From assembly GCA_039707655.1 (NCBI GenBank), contig CM077673.1, positions 9,744,001 through 9,808,000 of the forward strand: a DNA stretch of 64,000 nucleotides, given 5' to 3'. Every line of letters starts with the position of its first letter. The first letter of the stretch is position 1. This stretch comes from Elymus sibiricus. Lineage: Eukaryota; Streptophyta; Magnoliopsida; Poales; Poaceae. This document shows, in pieces, positions 37,491 to 50,039 of the stretch. The position numbers and the translations under genes are program-made. Below the pieces are notes generated by a model. It was given only the letters and a program-made list of their open reading frames with translations. It did no database searches and was not told the origin of the DNA.

Positions 37491-37790
37491 GTGATTTTTG
37501 CGTTTTATGTAAAACTTTTGACGTGTTTCTCTCCATTTTTGATCGACCATAAAAGCTTACAATTGTACCATTGTCCTATCAAGTTGCATGTAGTGTGTAA
37601 ACGTTGCGGCGTCGAGTTCTCGAGGATGTGACAAATGTTCACATTGACACATCAATTGTAAGATTGAGAAATGAATACAATAAATTTTTTGTTAGACAAG
37701 TGATTGCCAAAAGGTGAATTTCATGCATCTCCAAATGAGCCATATTCTTTATAACACTAAGCTCTCTAATTTTAATGAGTCCATATTCAA

Positions 37791-38262
37791 TTGAGGTCTC
37801 CAGTTAGAATTGGATCACCTGATTTTGACCAGGTCAACAATTTCTCAAAGCTCTCCTATTCAATTCTTTTATACTATACACTATGCTTCCTAATTTTTAA
37901 GGCCTCACAATTAATTGAGAATTATCTCACATTGAATTGAGGTCTCCAATCAGAAATGGGTCACCTGATGTTGACTGGGTCAGCAATTACTCAAAGCTCT
38001 CTCGTTCACTTCTTTTATAATCTTATACATATGATCCCTAAGTTCTAGGGCCTCACGATCTCACAATTAATTAAATTATTCAATTTGGGATTGGGTCAAC
38101 AATTTTGACTGGGTCAACACTTTCTCAAGCTCTCCCGTTCAATTCTTTTAATTCACTATGTTCCTAATTTCGAAGCTCTTTTTATTCGATTGAGGTATTC
38201 AATTTTAGACTTGGTTTACATTTTTGACCGGGCCAATGATTTTTCAAATCAACCAGCAACAA
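37791..38262. repeat. Degenerate tandem repeat, four units of ~120-146 bp
   Basis: Units share ttgaggtctcc, ttgactgggtcaac, tctcaaagctctcc and ttcaattctttta in that order. The ttgac(c/t)ggg anchor is at 37825, 37971, 38105 and 38224 (spacings 146, 134, 119). Confidence 0.8.
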
Positions 38263-38505
38263 CCGTCCTATAAACATATAGATCTCGTGCACCCTCCCAC
38301 CACTTGGAAAAAAGAAGCACCATCATGTGATATTGTAGCACTAATATAGTAACACATGCGACTACCGACACAGAACTTTCCCCACATAAATATAGTTTGA
38401 TTAGCGAATAACACAGAATCCCACCACGAAAGGGCGACCAAATCACGACATTCTAAATAAAAATAAAGCACACTCAATCATCTCCCCCACCCGCCAAACT
38501 ATATA
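38263..38505. other. Unassigned non-coding sequence
   Basis: No gene or clear repeat seen. Confidence 0.4.
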
Positions 38506-38763
38506 TTCCATCAGTTCTAAAATATAAGGGGTATTAGTTTTGTAGAAAGTCAAATTTCTCTAACTTTAACCAAGTTCAAAGCAAAAATATCGACATCCTC
38601 AATATTAAACAAAAAAGCATGAAAAATTATTTTCATGATGAATTTTAAAATACATATTTGATATTATAGATTATGATATGGTACTTTCTTACAAAATTGA
38701 TCAAACTTAGAATGTTTGACTTTTCAAAAAAGTAATACACCTTATATTTTGAAACAAAGTGAT
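38506..38763. mobile_element. Stowaway MITE, 258 bp, diverged
   Basis: Left end ttccatcagttctaaaatat, right end inverse cttatattttgaaacaaag, extended inverted similarity (gtattagttttgt..agtcaaa), TA flanks at 38504-38505 and 38764-38765. Confidence 0.85.
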
Positions 38764-39299
38764 TATTTTTTGAAGAAACCCAAATATGAAAGAAGTGAAC
38801 ATTGAGAATGCATAGTGTTGCATTTGATAGGAAAAGTCGATATGTAGTTGAATTGCACGACACTTGGCTTATAAAGCAAGAATCATGCAAAGAAATTTGG
38901 GTACATAAGCTAAGATCTTGCTCACAATTTTCTCCAAGGTGTCAGCCTTATGCTGATACCACACCGTAGAAATGATACAAAAATATGCTCCAAGTTTTTG
39001 TTGTCCGCCTATAAGATTCCCAAATCATGTTAAAAGTTAGAAGAGACAACGAGGCTTCAGTTTAGAGACAATTAAATATGAAGAACTGCGCCAAAGAATT
39101 AAACATGAATAATCATGTTTCGATGGTAGATCTGTGTCTTGATTTTTGAATGTTGTGACTGGAAGTTTATATTTGCAGTCTTTTTAATCAAGTTGCATGC
39201 GTAATGAACAAATGTTGAGGAATTTTTCAACCCCAGCACAACACACATCAAGTGAAGAATGACTCGAAAAGATCTATGAATTTTTTGAAGTGCCTTTTG

Positions 39300-39379
39300 T
39301 CTTACTTGTATGCATTATGCATTTGTTGTTATTCGTTGTACTTATTGTTTCCGAGGAACCTTGTGTCATCCTCGCAGAA
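39300..39379 (+). repeat. Duplicate of part of PsbP-like gene intron 5
   Basis: About 80 bp from tcttacttgtatgcattatg to catcctcgcagaa align with 31241-31323 inside intron 5 of the PsbP-like gene with roughly 85% identity, same orientation. Either a duplicated genic fragment or both copies of an unrecognised repeat. Confidence 0.75.
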
Positions 39380-40055
39380 ATGCCTTCAACCTCCCGTGCC
39401 AGAAAGTTGACCCCTAAGAGAAAGAGAACGTAGATCATGTCGTGCCTATGTGGTGAACTAAATGCTATGTCATGTGATTTTTTGGGCTAAACATGCTATG
39501 TCGTGTCCTTTCGTGCCGAACCATGTATGGATGTCATGCAATTTCTGGATGTGAGACTATGTTGATTCTTATGTATGGATGTCAGACTACCTATTATTGT
39601 AACCAAATATTTGCACTTGACATGATTTGTGAAGAAATGTTGTCCAAATGGTAGCCTGATGATGTCCAATTTTTTTGGCCGAAAAATTAAACTACCCAGA
39701 AAAGGTTGAAATAATTCCAGAAAATAAAGTATATTTAACTGAGCATTATGGGAAAATTTGAGCTCATTTGGCCAAACATAAACCGAGAAACTTAAAACAA
39801 ATCATTTTCAGTCTATTTCTGGGTCGAATTTGGCCTAAAATTGAAATGCAGAAACCATTGAAACAATAACTGAAACTCATGGATATTACACTGAGTATTA
39901 TGGGTAAATTTCAGATCATTTGGCCCAACAGAAATTAAGGAACTAAGAAAATCATTAGCTCTTACTAGTCCACAACATCAGGAAGTACCTAGAATGACAA
40001 ATCTGGAGTTCTGTTAGAGTTGGGACAACACAGACCTGTGGAGCAGCTCGGGGAA
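39380..40055. other. Intergenic, no gene recognised
   Basis: Two similar passages around 39735-39790 and 39885-39945 share actgag(c/t)attatggg and atttggcc; otherwise nothing recognisable. Confidence 0.45.
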
Positions 40056-40290
40056 GGCAGACCATGTTGCGGCAGCAGCAAGCTCGGCGAGGGTCAGCAG
40101 GACGCAGCAGCAAGCTCGACGAGGGTCAGCAGGACGCAGCAGCAGCTCGGGGAAGGTGCGCACAGTGGGGCCATACCAAGCTCACGGAAGCACAACACCA
40201 CGCAGCAGCATCTTGGGGAAGGGTGCGCACAATGGGGACGCAACAAGCTCAAGGAGACACAGCACCACGCAGTAGCAGCTCGGGGGAGGA
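40056..40290. repeat. Nested minisatellite (36 bp and ~66 bp units)
   Basis: Two 36-bp units around gcaagctcg(g/a)cgagggtcag, then two ~66-bp units from acgcagcagca through ggtgcgcaca to cacaacacc, then a partial third. ORFs on both strands here are repeat products. Confidence 0.75.
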
Positions 40291-40589
40291 CGCCCTTGCC
40301 AGTATAGCCGCTGCAAGGTCGCACGACGGACGGCGAGGTTGCAGGCCGGCCAACCACCACAAACGAACAGAGTACAAGAAAAAAGGAAGAAGAAGATAAG
40401 GTCCGTACATGTCCGATTGGGAATTACTCAATCTGATTTGGGCCAGGGGCATTTTGGTCACGGAATTTGTACTATAATCTGCCAAATTATCGAAACCGTG
40501 TACAGAGGGTAAATCTCAAGATTACAGCGAATGCGTGGCTAATCCTCAGTTACAGGGTAAACAGGGTCAAATCCTCAAAGTGCAATCAA

Positions 40590-41085
40590 AGGTGTGGCAA
40601 ATCCTCAAATTCCCCAATATGATAGTAGCTTTGTATCCATCAATCTTGTTGCAAAAATAGCTACCCAGAAACCCGTCTCCCACAGAAGAAAACGGTCACA
40701 CACTTGTAAAACAGATGAGGGCCTACTAGAAGCCCAAGATGTGCACGGCGGCCAGGCCCATCTCAGAGTCAAGACCCAGCGGGCTGGCCAGTCGGTCGGA
40801 GCGCGCGTCGGCGTCCCCCTTTCTACTACGGCGGCGGCGGCTATGGCGTCTGCGGCGGCGATGGAGAGGCGGCGGCGTAAAGGTAATGCCAATTTCTAAG
40901 CCAGAGCTGTGTTCGCCGAGAGCAACAAGAGCCGTCCATGAAAGATGAAACCAGAGGAGAGGAAGCGTGGATGGCTCTTGTTGCGCACCACCTGTTTGTT
41001 TGAATGCCCAGCCCGTGTTCTCGGTCATCCCATCCCAAGGATGGTATCTGCAGCAAGGATCTGAAATTCATAGACAATTTCTGAT
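40590..41085. other. GC-rich island, possible orphan first exon
   Basis: 40840-40882 reads ATG-GCG-TCT..AAAG followed by gtaatg, which looks like a short Ala/Arg-rich first exon with a donor site, but no following exon was found. A ~70-bp passage at 40976-41045 (gcgcaccacctgtttg..cggtca) is repeated at 41638-41700. Confidence 0.35.
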
Positions 41086-41357
41086 GTGACCACATCATTA
41101 TAAGCCGCCCGTGCTGAGCCATCCAACTTGTGGTTTATCTGATTGTCGATCCGCTCTGTTGTGTTGGAATGGTTTCAAATGGGTATGCACATCAGTCTTT
41201 TCATTCAATTTGAACACCCACCCACCATGTTGTCAGTTCATCCCAAACACATGTGGCTGAAAGCATGTGCATAAACAAATAGAATGGAAGGTTAGAAAAA
41301 TCACGGCTGCTGTCGCTTTTGCCATTCTTGAATTGCAAAGCGAAGGGCATTGTTTAA
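41086..41357 (-). pseudogene. Remnant 3' end of a third U-box kinase gene
   Basis: Minus-strand bases 41355-41306 encode the last residues of the U-box ([11 protein letters not shown]) found in the two kinase genes of this window, followed by a variant tail. Upstream of it (in gene direction) the homology stops abruptly at about 41357. The 3' flank (41088-41300) matches the 3' flank of the broken copy at 58990-59190 (ataagccgcc..catccaactt..gtttatctgattg). So it is what is left of another copy, not a separate gene. Confidence 0.75.
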
Positions 41358-42605
41358 TCCAATCTGTTTTGCTTTGCGTTGCTCTTCTGTTTGCGACAAA
41401 ACTGATCAACAAGCTGTGAATATTTTTTTTTGCAAGGGAACAAGCTATGAATATATAATGTGGCTGATGGTGATTTATCTATCGCGGACCAAGGAAGGAA
41501 CTGCCCAACACTGTCACTGCAACTTCCATGCATATGGCCTTTCTTTCTCATGGACGAATGACAACTCAAGTGAGAAGAGAATCCCTCCTGTAAGTCTTCT
41601 TCTTCTCCCCTCCTCTGGTTTCGTGGTCAGCTTCTGGTTGCGCACCACCTATTTGTTCGAATGCCCAGCCCACGTCCGTACTCGGTCAACTCAAGGATGA
41701 ATGATATGATGACAGAAAGCGCAACCGAGTTTCGATGGCGCAACCTACTGCTCACATCGCGCGCGATTACCCCAGCGGTTGCTCTAACTCCCGCTTTCCT
41801 CGTCGTTCCGTCATGGCAACAAAACAAATCCTCGCTTCGCTGACTGACGACTCATCATAAAACTACTCCCTTTCTGAACTAAAACCACTGCAATAATTAT
41901 GGAACAGAGGGGGTAGCTTTTTTGCTGCCAACAAGTTTCTATGTGCGCCATGCCCCCTTCACTTCGATAGCTGCTGATAGTGAATAGTGATCACTAAATT
42001 ACAGGTGAGTATGAGCAGACTCAATGACTTTTGCCCACACATGCAGTTGCTGCCGTGCTGGCACTACTAGAAACATGCAGCATACAGTGCCAGTATCTGC
42101 AGTGAGTTTCTGGTTTATCTGATTGCCGATGCACTGTTTTTTTTTCGACCTTACTGACATGCTGTCACTCCTAACTTTGCGAAAGCGAGAGGGAATTAAT
42201 TAAAATGGGTACACACATCACTTTTTCATTCAACTAGAGTGCCCACCAGGCCAGTTCATCCCAAACACTTTCCACTGAAACCATGCACGTGCATCACTTC
42301 TCATTTGTGGGGCCAAACATCGAGAAAATGCTAGTAACTGCTAATGAAGGCGCGAGAAAAAACATCGTCCATGCTATGGATGTAGCTTGATTGTATTGCA
42401 AGTCCCAAGGGGCATATATATATTACACAAGGCTTCTTGGGATACAGTGAAAGGAAACATAGCCTAATAGGACTTCCAGACCTAATACTAATACTCATTA
42501 ACAGTCCAGGCCGTCCATACACACTTGGAGCCATTTTTATTTGCTTCAAGTCATAAGCATGATGGCATCATAATACAAATAATATGGGAGGTTGAAAAAT
42601 CACGG
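41358..42605. other. Duplicated 3' flank of kinase gene, no gene recognised
   Basis: 42005-42330 resembles 58890-59185 (cagac..aatgactttgcc.cacaca; gtttatctgattgc.gat.cactg; cagttcat). ORFs have no recognisable domain. Confidence 0.5.
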
Positions 42606-45600
42606 TTACTGTCGCTTTTTCCATTCTTGAATTGCAAAGCGGAGGGCGTTATTCGGTATCAACTCATGATGCGCGAAGTTGGCACGGGCCACGGGGGACA
42701 TCTTGTTCCCCATTTTAAACCAGCGCTTGATGGACGCACCTTCATACGTGTATCCATCGGCAGCAATGTGTGGATCCTTCATGATCTCCTGAAAAATATA
42801 ATGGAGATGCAAGGTTATTACATCAAACTAGTAGTAGACATAAACTAATCTAGCTAGTGACTGGATTGTAAAGGTTGTAGGTGATTAGTCAGGAAAACAT
42901 AAGATAACAATTTTTTAAAGAGAGAGAAACATAAGATTACTGTTGGTGTGACTGGCATCACACGATTCTAGTGCTCATTTCTTTGATTAGTTAACTGACC
43001 TGTGTTATTGGACAGATGAGAAACTTTGGTGGCTTTCGTTTATCGTCTGGACAGTTCATCATAGCTTCTAGGACACCCCAGACCTCCTTTGCGAGATCAG
43101 GCCGCTCCTTTCGTTCGTAACGACAACATCTCAGTGCTAGTCTTGCCAACTCTTTAGTGTACTTAGGTGGCCATTCCCCTGCAGAAGTATCAATTATTTC
43201 TTGCAACTTGTCTTTTCTTAAGGCTGCCTCCACGACATGTGGAAGGCCTAGGGGGCTCTTGCTAGTTAGCAATCGCATCAGCACTACTCCAAAGGAGTAG
43301 ACGTCGTACTGTGCCGTGAGCTCCCCTGAGGCAATATATGCTGGATCCATGTATCCCATTGTGCCCTTGAGTTGGTTTGTTCGGTGGTAAGGGGTGATAG
43401 TGGTGTTTGTTACATTCAAGGGACGAGAGATCCCAAAGTCTGCCAGTTTGCAAACAAAGTTGGCGTCGAGAAGGACATTGTCAGGCTTGAGATCACCGTG
43501 GGCAATGCCTTTTGGTTTGTTGGAGTGGAGGAAGATTAGTCCCGTGCAGATGTCGGCGGCAATTTTGACGCGCATTCGCCATGAGAGTGTCTCTCTTCGG
43601 TGCTCGTGCTGCAGACAGTCCTCTAGGCTTCCGTTTGACAAGAACTCGAAGACCAACGCTCTGGCCTCTCGGCACGCTCCTATCAGAGTGACAAGGTTCG
43701 GATGCCTCATCCCACACAGTGTTTCTACCTGTAATTAATATACATGAGAGGGAAAATCACATATTTAGATGCACCATTTTGCTAGTGTGTTTCCTTAGCT
43801 GGCAGCATGTGTTACTCTTAATAATATATATGATGTTATGGCGGCATGTTTGAAGGAAAGGAATAATAAGAGTTAGTTACCTCATCATTGAACTCTTGAT
43901 CTCCTCTTGCGCCTTCACTGTTGAGTTTCTTGATGGCAACAGTAGTATGACGGAGAAATCCCTTGTAGACGCTTCCACACCCACCTTCCCCAATCTTTTT
44001 GGAGTCATCAAAGTTGTTTGTCGCTTCTTTTATCTCCGCGTAGCTGAAATCTGTCAACACGATGCCACTAGTAGTGGTAGAGCCAAATACAAATGCACTG
44101 CTGCTACCGCTTGTTTGGCGCATCTCTTCAGCTTGCTTAACAGCATGTTCTTTCTCGCGCTGCAGCTCTTCCATCAGGGAGTTTGTCTGGAGAAGCTTGT
44201 TCTCAAGTTCTGCTCGTTGCTCATTTGCTTTCTGCAGCTCGTTGTGTAAATGCAGGCGTTCCTTTTCGAGTGCATCTTTTTCTCTGGTCAGTCTTTCCTC
44301 TAGCTCATTTTTCTCTTTCCGGAGCGAATTCTCCTGTACTTTGGTCTGCAAGAAAATAGTTCACTTACTTATATAAGAGACAGGTGCACCATGTAACAGA
44401 ATTTCCATGTGTTTAGACAAGAAACTTGGGAAAATACAATAACAGATTAGACATCAATAATGGATGGTTGAAGGTATGTTGCAATTACAAATAGCATACC
44501 ATCATCTGCTGAACCTCAGGTGCTTCTCTTTTCGAGCACTCCAGATCATCAAGGAGTAGCTGTAGTTGCCCGTACACTTCCTGTTGCACGGCGGTTTCTA
44601 TCTGCAAAATATTATGTTTGCTTTGAATTCAATAGGCATTCCAGAATTATCCAATAAGTATTACAACTGAGACAAAACAAAAGAATTTGGTGGGTCAAAC
44701 AAAATTTAGATGATAGAGCAATAGCAGTAGGATTTTAAGTTTTTTAAAAAGTGGAATCCTATATACCTATGCATAATTGACTCCCACTAAGTTTAATTCT
44801 CTCAACGCGCAACTGTGCCAACTCACCATGCCACCATGCATGCAAACGACTCACATTAACATGCACCATGCATACTACTTATATTCAATAAATATTCTAC
44901 AACTATACAATAATCAAACACAATATTATACTATGTATTTTTGTTTCAGTTTTCAAATTGTTAATCTAAATACCAATCTTTCATACAACCGAATCTCGTT
45001 GAAATAATTGCACATAAACAATTCCCATGCGTTGTCGCGAGGGGTGTCATCTCTAGTGTTTACATAGTGCCAGTGGCAAGTATGAGATACACTACTGGTC
45101 GAACGTGACTACAGCCATGAACACATTCTATTGTTGGCTGTTGTTGCTCAGTGGAATACATCAATTATAAAATTACCTTACTGTAATTTGAAGCAAGTGG
45201 CACATCTCCGATAAGCAAGCGGACTATATTGCATACTCATTTTTAACAATGCAGTACTTGATTTCCCGTTAGTAGTTTTTTTTGTTTTTTTAGATAACGT
45301 ACGAGCAGTATGTCTCGCTATAAAATACGACAATTCAAATGAAAAACGTGTGGCTATGCTTAGATAAGTCTGCTCGGTCCAAAATTGCTTACCATAGAGT
45401 GTTGATGTTCTTTAGAGCTTGCAACTGAAACAGGCACCAGTGAACCATTCATACTGTCGAAATCCTTGAGTGCCGGTGAAGATCCTCCAAAGGTTTGCTG
45501 GCTGGGATTCAGGGAGAACACTGTCGTCGCCGTCGTATGAATTGACCGTCCCCTTGCACCTGATATGTTCTCCGGGCTGTCTGTTATCGTTGCTGACAGA

Positions 45601-47401
45601 GGATATGTATAGCTAACTGTCTGCTTCGACCGTCGTTGAAGGGCTTGTTGATCTGTGGAGCTGAAGAAACCTGTATGCCCTGGTGATAGTGATTGGGACC
45701 TTGCAGGGAACTCAGATTGGTCTGAATCGGTGCTTGTGTAGCTGCTTCGCGGTGACTCTACTTTTGGGAAAAGCTGAGTGGCCTCCCTGAAAAATGATGA
45801 AACGTTGTTTTGTCAGCTGGAAATTACTTAGGGTAGTCGCTCGAGCTGAAATTTGCATATCATATGTAGCAAAAAAAAGTTATGTTGACTTGAGGGCTGC
45901 AGTGCATGCATGGCAGTCATACCTAGTGCAAGCAAGAGTCTCGTTGCAAATGTAGAAGATCTGGCAGTATGGTTTGGCTTGTTGATGCACAATGGCTGCA
46001 ACTTTTGAGTTCGGTACTTTCCTCTTGCTGTCCACATGAGAGACTTGACAATCAACATACATATATAACTCAACTTATTAATCAATTAGAGCATTTGACT
46101 TGTACTTTACAATGTACACAGAAGGGGGGGGGGGGGGGGGGGGGGGGGGGGGATGATAATTAGTAAAGCCATATATATGTACTAAGTCAACGACAATTAA
46201 TATGGATTGGAGTAGTGATTTATTATTGGGCATTTATTGTGATTAATACAACACAAGGAAGACAAAATTTGAATTGTGTGGCTGTCAACTTACAAAAGGG
46301 CAGTATTTTAATACCGATGAATTGGTTGTGCAGCCTAGCTATTTTATCGCCGCTTGTTTACAATAGCAGAGACATTAATTTGCGTAGAAGAAAAAAGAAA
46401 TTTACTACATATAATTACATAACTACCGCCGTGCTTTGCTCTCTATATCTGTATACAGAAACAGGCGCAGTCCGCAATGTGTGTGTTTATCGATGAAACC
46501 TCATTACGAAGCTGTATTTGGTCTGGACGTCGGGGGAGAAGGAGGATGTTCCCATGACAAGGTTTGTGATGTGATTCTGTTCGATGAGCTTGACGATGCC
46601 ATTCGCAGTACTGTTCTTCTCGGTCAGCAGCGTTTCGGCTTGCATCTGCAAAAAAAGTTTGTTTTCTTTTCTTATTCTGACTCGACGAGAAGTGAGTAAA
46701 ATACATGCATCATGATTTTGAGAATGGAATTGGCCGGTTTAGCTGACCAGACCTTGAGTGAATCTCTGCAGAAGTCGAGATAGTGGTTTAAAAGTGTGTT
46801 CATCTCCTCCTCCTCATCCTTCCTGTATGCCTTGAGCTCCTTCTCCTGGAGCTGGCTTGCATCGACCTTGCGAAATCCTGTGACCCAAATATTCAACATA
46901 GATAAACAGATAGATAGATAGATTGTAGTACTAATTAAGCAAGTGACTGAAGATAGAAGCAACATCAATAAGTACGTAGTGTGGAGAAGGAAAACATCTT
47001 ATTGTGTATCTTCATTACTTTGTGCAGAGAGTGTGGAGCTTAGATTTACCAGTCATGATTCTGTGGGCGGGCTGGTGAACGTGCAGCAAGACAAGCTTGT
47101 CATCGCCGGCGAGGAGGTTCCGAGCGGCCCAGAGGAGGTTGGACCTGCCGTCCTCTTCGTCCTTCCCGACGGCCACATACAACTTCCCTCCTCCTCCTCC
47201 GCTGCCATCCACCTCGCTCTTCACTAGGGTCACATACAACCCCCCTCCTCCACCGTCACCGTCCAAGATGGCGGTGGCCTCCTCGTCCCTGGCACCGGCA
47301 TCGAGGCTAGCCCTCCTGGCAGCCGGGCGCCAGGAGTGCCTGATCTTGGCCAAGTGGGATTCTTTCCTTTGCTTGGCCTCGGAAGCGCCATAGCTGTACA
47401 T
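42606..47401 (-). CDS. USP-coiled coil-protein kinase-U-box protein (PUB kinase)
   Basis: Nine exons: 47401-47050, 46877-46753, 46645-46508, 46023-45923, 45786-45393, 44601-44500, 44345-43881, 43728-43000, 42788-42606; GT..AG introns; 2,589 bases, 862 aa. Residues ~45-240: universal-stress-protein-like domain ([35 protein letters not shown]). ~240-370: Ser/Thr-rich linker. ~375-485: charged coiled coil. ~517-775: kinase with GEGGCGSV (523-530), Lys543, HGD (636-638), DFG (656-658) and [10 protein letters not shown] (681-690); HGD instead of HRD makes it non-RD. ~795-858: U-box ([20 protein letters not shown]). This order is the plant PUB-kinase (RLCK IX-type) family: E3 ubiquitin ligases with a cytoplasmic kinase, linked to stress and immune signalling; substrate unknown. 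An in-frame ATG at 47494 would add 31 residues. No break found. Confidence 0.93.
46124..46152. repeat. Run of 29 G in a kinase-gene intron
   Basis: An uninterrupted G29 tract lies in the intron between exons 3 and 4 of the U-box kinase gene. The equivalent place in the second copy (about 62960-62975) has only gagagggagatgat. Confidence 0.9.
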
Positions 47402-49841
47402 CTCGCACCCGACCGATTTGTGGTTGTAGTGCTGCTTTGGTACGCCATTTTGCCGCGGATTACCTCGGGTAATAAAGCCGCTGCTCTGTCGCAAAAAAGG
47501 AAAGGAAAAAGAAAGTAGCCGTTAGTTCTCGTTTAGAATGGAGTCTGCCCAGAACGCCTTTTCGCAGTTTACCTAAAACAGGTGTGCCGTTGGATTGGTT
47601 GCAGAAAATAATCCCAACAAACCCTCCATGCATATGCATGCACAAATTGTTGGGTTCCTTTGCCGTTTGAGCTATTTCCGTGAGTTTCGCGTGTGTTTCC
47701 TCTACACAATTAAACCACTGGCCACCTGGCAGCAGCTCATACCTCAAACGCGTATCCACTCCCAGGGTCCAAATCTGCATTTTTTTTACCTCCGGTTTAA
47801 AGACGCACATGTATCCCTAGACGGTCAATTTTTGCTCCATATAATATAAATTTTATATCACAAAAGTTACCATTAGATTATATAACATATGAAGTATCTA
47901 ATGGTGTATTCTTATTGAGATGTAACTTGTGTTACGTTGGTTAAATTGTCGATCTAAGAATACACGTGTGCCTTTTATAGCAGAAAAGAGGTAGTACTTG
48001 TAAGAGCAACTCTAGCAAAATCATCAAAAGTGCGGCAACCATAATTGTTATGGAGTGCACTCCAAAAAATTGTGAAGACTCGAGAGGCTATGCGCAAACT
48101 CAGAGTCTTCATATTTGCATGATTTTTAATGCATTTTCATTTACCGGCAAGGGGTTTTTCTGTCTCGGTATTCGTTCTTGAATCAGTGACTGAGAGTAAG
48201 GGCTAGTGATCCATCTAATCACTAAAGGTGGGGCATCTTTCTTTTCGTAGTAAGCAACCGCGAGTTGTAGTTAAACTATGCAGGACAACTAGTACAACTC
48301 TAGACTCTACAAGAAAGACAAACTACAACCTAGTCCCTGCGTTTTACATGGAGGACCCGTATAGACTGCAATCGGGGTTGAACAGCCATGATTTTAAACC
48401 GTGTGCGATTTGATCGTGATTGCGGTCGCTGGGAAATCTCGACATTATTTACATGCAGGCTACAATTAAGGGAAATTGCCGAATATTGCGCCGATTTAGG
48501 CTAACTTTTTTTTTCTGCCGCTAAATCTCTTCTCTGGTGATTCTAATCAGTGCCAGGAACACAATTCCACCCTATATGCAATTCAATCGTGCCGCCACCA
48601 GAAACGAATCACTTGGGACGACAAAACCTTCACAGCATGTATGATCCCTAGCTTCTAAGCAAGCCGGAACTAGCAGCTACAACTTCCCAAGCAAAATCGA
48701 TCAAACTGCCTTTTTCATCTGGCCATCGTCGAAAAAGGATAATGTTAGAACTAAATCACATTCACTTGATCAGAGATATGAACACGAGAGTCTTTGCGCC
48801 GTTGTATCCTAAGAAAATTCCGTTTAAAGAGAATTGAGTAAAAAACAGCCTTCCGTACATTTCTTCAAACGTGAGCTGGAGACTGCCTGAAATATCACAG
48901 GAGCGCCTGAAATTTCATAGGAGGAGACCTTCACGTAGCTCACGCCGGGCCGTCACTACACCGCTGAGCCACTCGCTGCCGTGTCATCGGGCCGTCAACC
49001 TCACCGCACTTGCCAAGCTCACCAAGCGTCTGCTCGGCATGGCCACGACCGCCTTGGGCAAGCTCGCCCAGTCCTCCACAGCTCGCACCTCGTGCAATCC
49101 TGTGCACCCCGCTCTTTGGGCGCGCAGCCGCACCCCAGTGTCGCTCCTTACCACCGGTTGGGCTCGCTCCGATGGCTCGGTCGTGCTCAACCATGGGCGC
49201 CTGCCATGCATGCCGGAACTGCCCAAAAGGTCTTGCATATCTTCCGGCATTGCTTCACGGCCAAGAGGAACAACGTTCCTGGTGAAAAGAAAGGGCGTTC
49301 CTAGTGAAAATATATCCTAAATTCCATTTTTTTCCCTGATGTTGCGAGCTGCTGCTCTCATCGCTATCACCCATGGCTGCTCCATCTATTCTCCTACATT
49401 CCTACTTTCCTTGTCGCGCCGCCAATGAACACATCCTATCTTTACTTAGAACTCATCAGAAAACCATTTTTGTTGGGGTCATTGTTAACCTACAATTTTA
49501 TATTCACTACGTGTCGTGGTTATTTCACTGAAAAGACATAGGATCGAGTGTGTATGAAGGAGCGCGGTGACTACCGAAAGATGTAGATGGGAGTATGCAT
49601 AAGGAATTATATACCTTACTCTTGTGTGGTGTTCTTGGTCTTTCACGTAAGGGGGATGATAGGCGCCGGCGCGCCGGCCTAAAACTTTCGGCCGTCCGCA
49701 TCCTGACCACCCGATTAGGCCGTGTACGGTCGTCAGATTTAGCCAAACGTTTTCTTCAACCTCGGAGCGAAGAAACAACAGCACCGGATAAAAAGAAAAC
49801 TGCAGGGCATCTCTTCTCATGCGTCCGTTGCCGTCGGTAGC
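47402..49841. other. Upstream region of U-box kinase gene and further intergenic DNA
   Basis: The first few hundred bases should hold the promoter; no convincing motif stands out. 48870-49320 is GC-rich with ORFs in several frames and no recognisable domain. Confidence 0.4.
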
Positions 49842-50030
49842 TTGCTCGCCGGAGCCGCTCGTCGGCGCGCTCGCCAGCACGCTCGTCGGAGCCGCTCGCT
49901 GGAGCTGCTCGTCGGCGCGCTCGTCGGAGCCGCTCGCCGGAGCTGCTCGTCGGCTTGCTCGCCGGAGCCGCCGCTCGTCGGCGCGCTCGCCTGCACGCTC
50001 GTCGGAGCTGCTCGCCGGTGCACCATGTGC
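49842..50030. repeat. GC-rich minisatellite of gctcgtcgg/gctcgccgg units
   Basis: Repeats of gagccgctcgtcggcgcgct, cgccagcacgctcgtcgga and close variants in 18-30 bp steps. They give long Arg/Ala/Ser ORFs on both strands. Confidence 0.8.
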
Positions 50031-50039
50031 GATCGAACT

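Noticed and set aside
40020..40399. ORFs of 88-111 codons on both strands
   Set aside because: They are translations of the nested minisatellite.
48871..49320. 149-codon ORF and its neighbours
   Set aside because: GC-rich stretch open in several frames on both strands; no recognisable motif or splice context.
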